From the NCBI GenBank assembly GCA_028564925.1, contig CM053030.1:405123603-405187602 (forward strand): 64,000 bases of DNA. The letters run 5' to 3'. The notes beneath the pieces were generated by a model that was not told the origin of the DNA, did not search any database, and was given only the letters and a program-made list of their open reading frames with translations. Within the stretch, counting starts at the first letter, position 1. Each line of letters begins with the position of its first letter. Below, one piece after another: positions 57,301 through 64,000 of this stretch. Origin of the DNA: Lithobates sylvaticus. Its lineage: Eukaryota > Chordata > Amphibia > Anura > Ranidae. The translations under genes were made by a program, and so were the position numbers.

Positions 57301-60300
57301 TCCCAAACGCTGAACCCTAACCCTAATCCCACTTTGAATAGTCCCAAACGCTGAACCCTAACCCTAATCCCACTTTGAATAGTCCCAAACGCTGAACCTT
57401 AACCCTAATCCCCCTTTTCCTAGTCCCAAACGCTGAACCCTAACCCTAATCCCCCTTTTCCTAGTCCCAAACGCTGAACCTTAACCCTAATCCCCCTTTT
57501 CCTAGTCCCAAACGCTGAACCCTAACCCTAATCCCACTTTGAATAGTCCCAAACGCTGAACCCTAACCCTAATCCCACTTTGAATAGTCCCAAACGCTGA
57601 ACCCTAACCCTAATCCCACTTTGAATAGTCCCAAACGCTGAACCTTAACCCTAATCCCCCTTTTCCTAGTCCCAAACGCTGAACCCTAACCCTAATCCCC
57701 CTTTTCCTAGTCCCAAACGCTGAACCTTAACCCTAATCCCACTTTTCCTAGTCCCAAACGCTGAACCCTAACCCTAATCCCACTTTGAATAGTCCCAAAC
57801 GCTGAACCCTAACCCTAATCCCACTTTGAATAGTCCCAAACGCTGAACCCTAACCCTAATCCCCCTTTTCCTAGTCCCAAACGCTGAACCCTAACCCTAA
57901 TCCCACTTTGAATAGTCCCAAACGCTGAACCCTAACCCTAATCCCACTTTGAATAGTCCCAAACGCTGAACCCTAACCCTAATCCCACTTTGAATAGTCC
58001 CAAACGCTGAACCTTAACCCTAATCCCACTTTTCCTAGTCCCAAACGCTGAACCCTAACCCTAATCCCCCTTTTCCTAGTCCCAAACGCTGAACCTTAAC
58101 CCTAATCCCCCTTTTCCTAGTCCCAAACGCTGAACCCTAACCCTAATCCCACTTTGAATAGTCCCAAACGCTGAACCCTAACCCTAATCCCACTTTGAAT
58201 AGTCCCAAACGCTGAACCCTAACCCTAATCCCACTTTGAATAGTCCCAAACGCTGAACCTTAACCCTAATCCCCCTTTTCCTAGTCCCAAACGCTGAACC
58301 CTAACCCTAATCCCCCTTTTCCTAGTCCCAAACGCTGAACCTTAACCCTAATCCCCCTTTTCCTAGTCCCAAACGCTGAACCCTAACCCTAATCCCACTT
58401 TGAATAGTCCCAAACGCTGAACCCTAACCCTAATCCCACTTTGAATAGTCCCAAACGCTGAACCCTAACCCTAATCCCCCTTTTCCTAGTCCCAAACGCT
58501 GAACCCTAACCCTAATCCCCCTTTTCCTAGTCCCAAACGCTGAACCCTAACCCTAATCCCACTTTGAATAGTCCCAAACGCTGAACCCTAACCCTAATCC
58601 CACTTTGAATAGTCCCAAACGCTGAACCCTAACCCTAATCCCACTTTGAATAGTCCCAAACGCTGAACCTTAACCCTAATCCCCCTTTTCCTAGTCCCAA
58701 ACGCTGAACCCTAACCCTAATCCCCCTTTTCATAGTCCCAAACGCTGAACCCTAACCCTAATCCCCCTTTTCCTAGTCCCAAACGCTGAACCCTAACCCT
58801 AATCCCACTTTGAATAGTCCCAAACGCTGAACCCTAACCCTAATCCCACTTTGAATAGTCCCAAACGCTGAACCCTAACCCTAATCCCACTTTGAATAGT
58901 CCCAAACGCTGAACCTTACCCCTAATCCCCCTTTTCCTATTCCCAAACGCTGAACCCTAACCCTAATCCCCCTTTTCCTAGTCCCAAACGCTGAACCTTA
59001 ACCCTAATCCCCCTTTTCCTAGTCCCAAACGCTGAACCCTAACCCTAATCCCACTTTGAATAGTCCCAAACGCTGAACCCTAACCCTAATCCCACTTTGA
59101 ATAGTCCCAAACGCTGAACCCTAACCCTAATCCCCCTTTTCCTAGTCCCAAACGCTGAACCCTAACCCTAATCCCACTTTGAATAGTCCCAAACGCTGAA
59201 CCCTAACCCTAATCCCACTTTGAATAGTCCCAAACGCTGAACCCTAACCCTAATCCCACTTTGAATAGTCCCAAACGCTGAACCTTAACCCTAATCCCCC
59301 TTTTCCTAGTCCCAAACGCTGAACCCTAACCCTAATCCCCCTTTTCCTAGTCCCAAACGCTGAACCTTAACCCTAATCCCCCTTTTCCTAGTCCCAAACG
59401 CTGAACCCTAACCCTAATCCCACTTTGAATAGTCCCAAACGCTGAACCCTAACCCTAATCCCACTTTGAATAGTCCCAAACGCTGAACCCTAACCCTAAT
59501 CCCACTTTGAATAGTCCCAAACGCTGAACCTTAACCCTAATCCCCCTTTTCCTAGTCCCAAACGCTGAACCCTAACCCTAATCCCCCTTTTCCTAGTCCC
59601 AAACGCTGAACCTTAACCCTAATCCCCCTTTTCCTAGTCCCAAACGCTGAACCCTAACCCTAATCCCACTTTGAATAGTCTCAAACGCTGAACCCTAACC
59701 CTAATCCCACTTTGAATAGTCCCAAACGCTGAACCCTAACCCTAATCCCCCTTTTCCTAGTCCCAAACGCTGAACCCTAACCCTAATCCCCCTTTTCCTA
59801 GTCCCAAACGCTGAACCCTAACCCTAATCCCACTTTGAATAGTCCCAAACGCTGAACCCTAACCCTAATCCCACTTTGAATAGTCCCAAACGCTGAACCC
59901 TAACCCTAATCCCACTTTGAATAGTCCCAAACGCTGAACCTTAACCCTAATCCCCCTTTTTCCTAGTCCCAAACGCTGAACCCTAACCCTAATCCCCCTT
60001 TTCCTAGTCCCAAACGCTGAACCTTAACCCTAATCCCCCTTTTCCTAGTCCCAAATGCTGAACCCTAACCCTAATCCCCCTTTTCCTAGTCCCAAACGCT
60101 GAACCTTAACCCTAATCCCCCTTTTCCTAGTCCCAAACGCTGAACCCTAACCCTAATCCCCCTTTTCCTAGTCCCAAACGCTGAACCCTAACCCTAATCC
60201 CACTTTGAATAGTCCCAAACTCTGAACTCTAATCCCTGGATTATGTTTTGCCGTGGATTTGCAGAAATGTATGGTTAATTTATATTTTTTTCTTTACCAG

Positions 60301-63043
60301 ATTTGACTTTCTGCTTGACATCTTAACCCCTGACTTGTTAAGGCAGGATACCAATTGCAGGTTGGCAATATCACCATGTGAGCGTTTACTGATTACGCTA
60401 AGGTAATTTCCGTATATGCTTGAGTATAATCCGACCCAAACATAAGGGGAGGCACCTAATATCTAAAATAAAAAAAGGGTAAATACAATTTCCACACAAA
60501 ATGTGTAGTCTCTGGACCCAAAGGGAGCCTAAATCACATTGCTGCAGATGTGCAGAAATGTTGGAATTAGTGGCCCCGTATCTGGCACTATAACATATAC
60601 AAATAGTGGTTTACTAGCCCAAAGTGGGCCAAAAATCTGTGGAGCCAAAGTAGTTTGTGAAAAATTCATTCTCTGCTTTGGAAAATGTATTGACTCTAGT
60701 ATAAGCTGAGGGGGGCCTTTTTAGACATGTGCACTGACCAAAAAAGGGTTTATTTTCATTTTAGCTTCCTTTTTTGTTCTTTTTTTAGTCCAAATTGGGA
60801 AATAGTAAAAAGCTCAATTTGGCATTAAGAAAATCCTCAAATCACCAATGCAACATTTCGGAAATGCAAAAATGTGAAAAGAATCATTTAGGAAGTTATT
60901 ACAATTCGTGAAACTAGTAATTATTCAAGCAAACAATTGCACATGTCTATTTTCAGCCTTAAAAAGTGTAACAAAAATATGTTTCGACTGGAGTATATAT
61001 GGTGTATATGAATAATGAAGAAGTGGAAGTTTAAACACATAAGAAAATGACACCACGAATTAGAATTGTAAACTCAATAAAATTTTTATTCATTTTATTG
61101 TGAAAAATGCACCACATGTGCAAAGCCGAAAAAAATAAATACACCAGAAACCTGGTCATTATCCATAAAAAAATAAATTCACAAAAGTAAAAAATTAATT
61201 AGATGAAACTCGAGTTTTTACATATTCATAAAGGTGGGAGCAGGGTGTGTCTCCTCTAGAGGGGTGGGAGGGGGAGCTGGGACATTTGTGTAATAGGGCT
61301 GCATATCAAAATGTGGGGCGGGAAAATGTTGGGGGTTTTGGGGCATTTGAAAATTCGGATAGGGGTTTTGGGACATGACGGGATACCTTGCAGCTGATGG
61401 GTAGGATTGTGGACGAGAGGGACCTTGACCCTCGTACCTGCCATAAAAATTTTGGCTTGGATTGGCCTCATATGGACCATCTCTATTTGTAATGGGTTGT
61501 TGCTGGAAATGATGGATGACCTTCAAAATTTCTGAACGCATGGAGCATTGATGCTCAGATGGAACTTTGGCCATTTGAGGAACTAAGCTTCGGGCAAAAG
61601 TTTCTAACTCTCCCCCATCTTTTTCTTGTTTTTTAAGTAGTTCTTTAACCACATCGATAAAGTCCTCAGACATTTGGTGTTTTGTTTTTTTCCTTGATTT
61701 TTGCCTTTGGCTCGCCACTGGTGCTTCGGTGTTTTCGGCTTCAGTTTCCGACATTTGTGGGAAGTCTGATGCCTCAACCAATTGGCTGTTTGTCTCCCCA
61801 TCCTCAGGCTCCTCCTCTGTCTCCGTTTCAATATTGCTTTCAGTACTGCAAAATGACATTTTTTTTGGAAAAACGTTAAAAATTGCAATCCTCAAAAATC
61901 AAAAACGATGTTACACAATTCTAAATACAAAATAAAAGCATTGACATAATAAATGTTGGTATACTTACGGTCTCATCTCCATGACGGGCTTCAGGAACAT
62001 CAGCTCCTCATAATGGCAATAAACTCGCCCTCTTTTTTTGCCCGAAGATCCACTCCTTACACTATTTTGTAGAAGAAGCTCTCTTCGATAATTATCGCGC
62101 ATTGTTTTCCACCTTTTTTTAAGGACATTTACTGAAATAAATTAAAATACATTTTTTTTATTACAGATATCTTGGCACTGGAAATACCTATACATCATTG
62201 CACTATGAATTCAGAACAGGAATCTCAACAATTGGAGAAATAGTCAAGCTAACATGTGATGCTATTTGGAAATTGAAAACTACTTTCATGCCAATTCCCA
62301 ATCAAGAAAAATGGAAGAATGTTGCCAAGCAGTTCTGGATCAAAACAAACTTTCCAAACTGCCTGGGAGCAATTGATGGGAAACACATTCGCCTAATAAA
62401 ACCCTGTCACAGTGGTAGCCGATATTTTAATTATAAAAAATATTTTTCTGTAGTGCTAATGGCTGTGGTTGATGCAGATTATAAATTCCTATATATTGAT
62501 GTAGGAGCATTTGGCAGTTCAGCAGACTCTTTTGTTTTCATGAATTCAACATTTGGGAAACGTCTACAATCTAATCGACTCGATTTACCCGAAAACAAAC
62601 CATTACCCGGTACACAAAGTCCAGATATGCCATTTGTTTTTGTGGCTGATGAGGCTTTTGCTATCAACGAACACTTAATGAAGCCGTACTCACGGAGGAA
62701 TCTAGACACTCAGAAGAGAATCTTCAATTATCGTCTCTGTCGGGCACGTAGGCTGGTTGAATGTTCCTTTGGGATTCTTGCTAACAAATGGCAAATATTC
62801 CTAAAGCCTATCAATCTTAAGGTTGAAAATGCCTGTAAATTAATCAAGGCAGCGTGTGTTTTGCACAATGTAGTAAGGGATAGGGATGGTGTTAATTTTG
62901 AGGACACATTGTCTCATAATTTACAACCTGCTGATTTTCCTCATGTCCGTGGTCCAACAGCAGGTTTCAGAATTCGGGAGGAATTTGCAGATTATTTTAT
63001 GAGCCCTGCAGGAGCAGTCAATTGGCAACAAAATATGATTTAA
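54339..63043 (+). CDS. HARBI1-like (PIF/Harbinger) transposase, three exons, intact
   Basis: Exons 54339-54535, 60301-60402 and 62167-63043 join in frame to 391 aa. Donors are AC|GTAAGT and AG|GTAATT; acceptors are TTACCAG| and TTACAG|. Exon 1 gives the N-terminal RRYWIHPILQTHSSRGQF ... LREHPEKF block. Exon 2 gives FDFLLDILTPDLLRQDTN ... ERLLITLR. Exon 3 gives the DDE nuclease: AIDGKHI (D170), DVGAFGSSADSF (second Asp probably D220), FVADEAF, and RRLVECSFGILANKW with the likely catalytic Glu. Human HARBI1 is about 349 aa, so the length is normal. It cuts and pastes the element, with the Myb-like partner needed for nuclear entry and end binding in known members. Intron 1 (5.8 kb) is nearly all satellite. 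No stop was seen. Confidence 0.93.
54541..60230. repeat. 41-bp satellite array with telomere-like core, ~138 units, inside intron 1
   Basis: The unit starts CCCAAACGCTGAACCCTAAC and continues CCTAATCCC, with two tails: CACTTTGAATAGT (A) or CCCTTTTCCTAGT (B). A third variant has GAACCTTAAC and almost always takes tail B. Each unit contains CCCTAACCCTAA, two copies of the vertebrate telomere hexamer. Units often follow the six-unit order A A A, T-type B, B, T-type B (about 246 bp), i.e. a higher-order repeat. There are very few private substitutions. Confidence 0.97.
60403..61215. other. Intron 2, first part
   Basis: Non-coding intron sequence of the Harbinger transposase gene, including the TAGACATGTGCA MITE at 60722-60949. 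Confidence 0.6.
60722..60949. mobile_element. hAT-type MITE (TAGACATGTGCA ends), 228 bp
   Basis: TAGACATGTGCACTGACC at the left and ATTGCACATGTCTA at the right, the same termini as the 8772-9561 element. No matching 8-bp duplication was seen. Confidence 0.65.
61218..62131 (-). CDS. MADF/Myb-like partner protein of the Harbinger element (partial, 5' exon missing)
   Basis: Two minus-strand exons: 62131-61969 and 61845-61218. They join in frame across a GTAAGT donor and TTTTGCAG acceptor (MEMRP|TESNIETE). The first encodes the second half of a MADF domain (NVLKKRWKTMRDNYRRELL ... CHYEELMFLKPVMEM). The second encodes an acidic segment, a basic nuclear-localisation-like run (RQKSRKKTKH), a helical C-terminal region with MSEDFIDVVKELLKKQE, and a proline/tyrosine/asparagine-rich tail to a stop at 61218. 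A TTATTTCAG acceptor precedes 62131, so an upstream exon with the start exists. It must lie beyond 62166, antisense to or past transposase exon 3, and was not found. Both visible exons lie wholly inside transposase intron 2. Confidence 0.82.
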
Positions 63044-64000
63044 TAATTACAGGGATCACATTATAATTATCATTAAGATGTTGAATCTAATTTTGGGTTT
63101 GTGTTTACAACTATATACTTAGAAACCAAACAGCATATTGTTATCTAGTTTATCTTGAAAATTCTTATTGTATTGATTAAAGACAATAAAAATATGTTTC
63201 ATTCAACCTTGTTTATACTTACTTTAGGAGTTCACTAATAACAATAATATTCAGTATCTCACAAAAGTGAGTACACACCTAAGTAAAAATTTTAAAATTG
63301 TGCACAGTGTGACAATATTTTGTGTGGCCACCATGAATTCCTAGACATGTGCACTGGCCAAAAATTTAACTTTGACGTTTCTCTAAAAAAATTATTTTGT
63401 CTTTTTGTGTGAAATTGTTCATTAACGAATTGTTCATAATTAGTTGAACAAACAATTCTGAACGTAACAAATTCCACATGTGTATGAATTCCCAGCAACG
63501 ACCTGGGACTACCATCACCTTACAAGTAAGGGCTGTGGTGGAGGGGGGGGCTGTGTGTGTATGTACATGCATGTCCTATATACACATGTGAGGGGGGCTC
63601 AGAGAGTACAGGTGTGAGGGGGCTGAGGCACTGAAGGACTTGGTGGGACGGCAAGTAGACATGAACCTGGGTAATTTTGGTGATCAGACTTGGGGGGGCA
63701 GGCTTAAAGCTGTATAAGGGGCCCCGCAATTTATGAAGGCTGCCATGCTCACACCACCATATTTGAATTCACTTCTGAAGTCATTGTCGGTCAAAATTAT
63801 AATAATTAGTTAATTACTATTGTCTAAAAACTTGACTATTCACAATTTTCATTGCTGAATAATTTTCTAAAAATTTGAAAATGAAAAAGTAAAGAATTTA
63901 TAAATTAGAAAATTAGCCAAAAATACATACATTCTAAGTTAGCAAATGTTTAGGGTTAGGGTGTTAATGTTATAGGGTTATGAGTTAGTGGTAATATTCT
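63044..64000. other. 3' region of the Harbinger transposase; MITE fragment
   Basis: AATAAA occurs at about 63186-63191, a candidate polyadenylation signal about 145 bp after the stop. Another TAGACATGTGCA-type MITE lies at about 63342-63484. The end of the window (63949-63978) has TTAGGGTTAGGG-type words echoing the satellite in reverse orientation. The missing first exon of the MADF gene may lie here or further right. Confidence 0.45.
63342..63484. mobile_element. Short TAGACATGTGCA-type MITE fragment
   Basis: Starts TAGACATGTGCACTGGCC and ends near ATTCCACATGTGTA; a diverged copy of the 60722-60949 family. Confidence 0.5.

Larger units (their letters stand above)
54113..64000. mobile_element. 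PIF/Harbinger element, right end beyond the window
   Basis: The left end GGCTACTTTCACACTGAGGC follows TAA, fitting a PIF/Harbinger terminus with a 3-bp target. It contains both genes expected of the superfamily: a three-exon HARBI1-like transposase (plus) and a MADF/Myb-like partner (minus). The inverted right end was not seen before 64000, so the element is longer than 9.9 kb. Confidence 0.8.

Noticed and set aside
54541-60230. True interstitial telomere or CRISPR-like array
   Set aside because: Units are 41 bp and head-to-tail without spacers; only 12 of 41 bases are telomere-like, and the array lies in a transposon intron of a vertebrate.

Overview
This is a gene-poor vertebrate genomic window made almost entirely of transposable elements and tandem repeats. 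No host protein-coding gene, tRNA or rRNA could be supported. The mix (piggyBac-type elements with TTAA ends starting CCACTTC, hAT elements with 8-bp target duplications, PIF/Harbinger with a MADF/Myb-like partner, L1-like LINE tails, a Penelope-like retroelement with GIY-YIG endonuclease, a V-SINE-like SINE) suggests an amphibian, most likely a large-genome frog of the ranid type. The organism is an inference from repeat content.

Layout. 1-10 kb: poly-G edge, several foldback elements, piggyBac and hAT fragments, a CT-rich minisatellite, and a 790-bp hAT MITE with exact 8-bp duplications. 10.46-17.29 kb: a piggyBac-type MITE split by a ~5.8 kb Penelope-like insertion. That insertion is a head-to-head inverted dimer: two near-identical ~2.88 kb arms around a 4-bp centre at 13809-13812. 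Each arm carries a GIY-YIG endonuclease domain, a promoter-like pLTR and a hammerhead ribozyme, and a single 16-bp target duplication flanks the whole. 17.3-24.2 kb: TTAA MITE, (AT)n, a decayed mariner. 24,236-33,270: a complete-looking 9 kb hAT element (8-bp duplications, 7/8 matching) with an uninterrupted 1,090-codon BED-finger transposase on the minus strand and large minisatellites on both sides of the gene.

33.6-38.8 kb: an L1-like LINE 3' end holding a hAT element (34,405-38,501), which itself holds another hAT element (34,674-37,226) with a 31-bp minisatellite. Both hATs have perfect 8-bp target duplications. 42,551-51,196: an 8.6 kb piggyBac element with TTAA on both sides, an internal ~390-bp tandem array that flips orientation, and a transposase gene with one frameshift. 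It sits in a MITE for which an unoccupied copy exists at 5.2-5.3 kb. 51.2-53.8 kb: an inverted repeat with a second hammerhead-like motif, a V-SINE-like fragment and a LINE fragment.

54,113 to beyond the window end: a PIF/Harbinger element. Its transposase is intact across three exons (391 aa). Intron 1 is almost wholly a 5.7 kb array of 41-bp units carrying the telomere-like CCCTAACCCTAA. Intron 2 holds, on the opposite strand, the exons of the MADF/Myb-like partner gene. In this superfamily the transposase and the DNA-binding partner act together, so this is the most complete functional gene set visible here.
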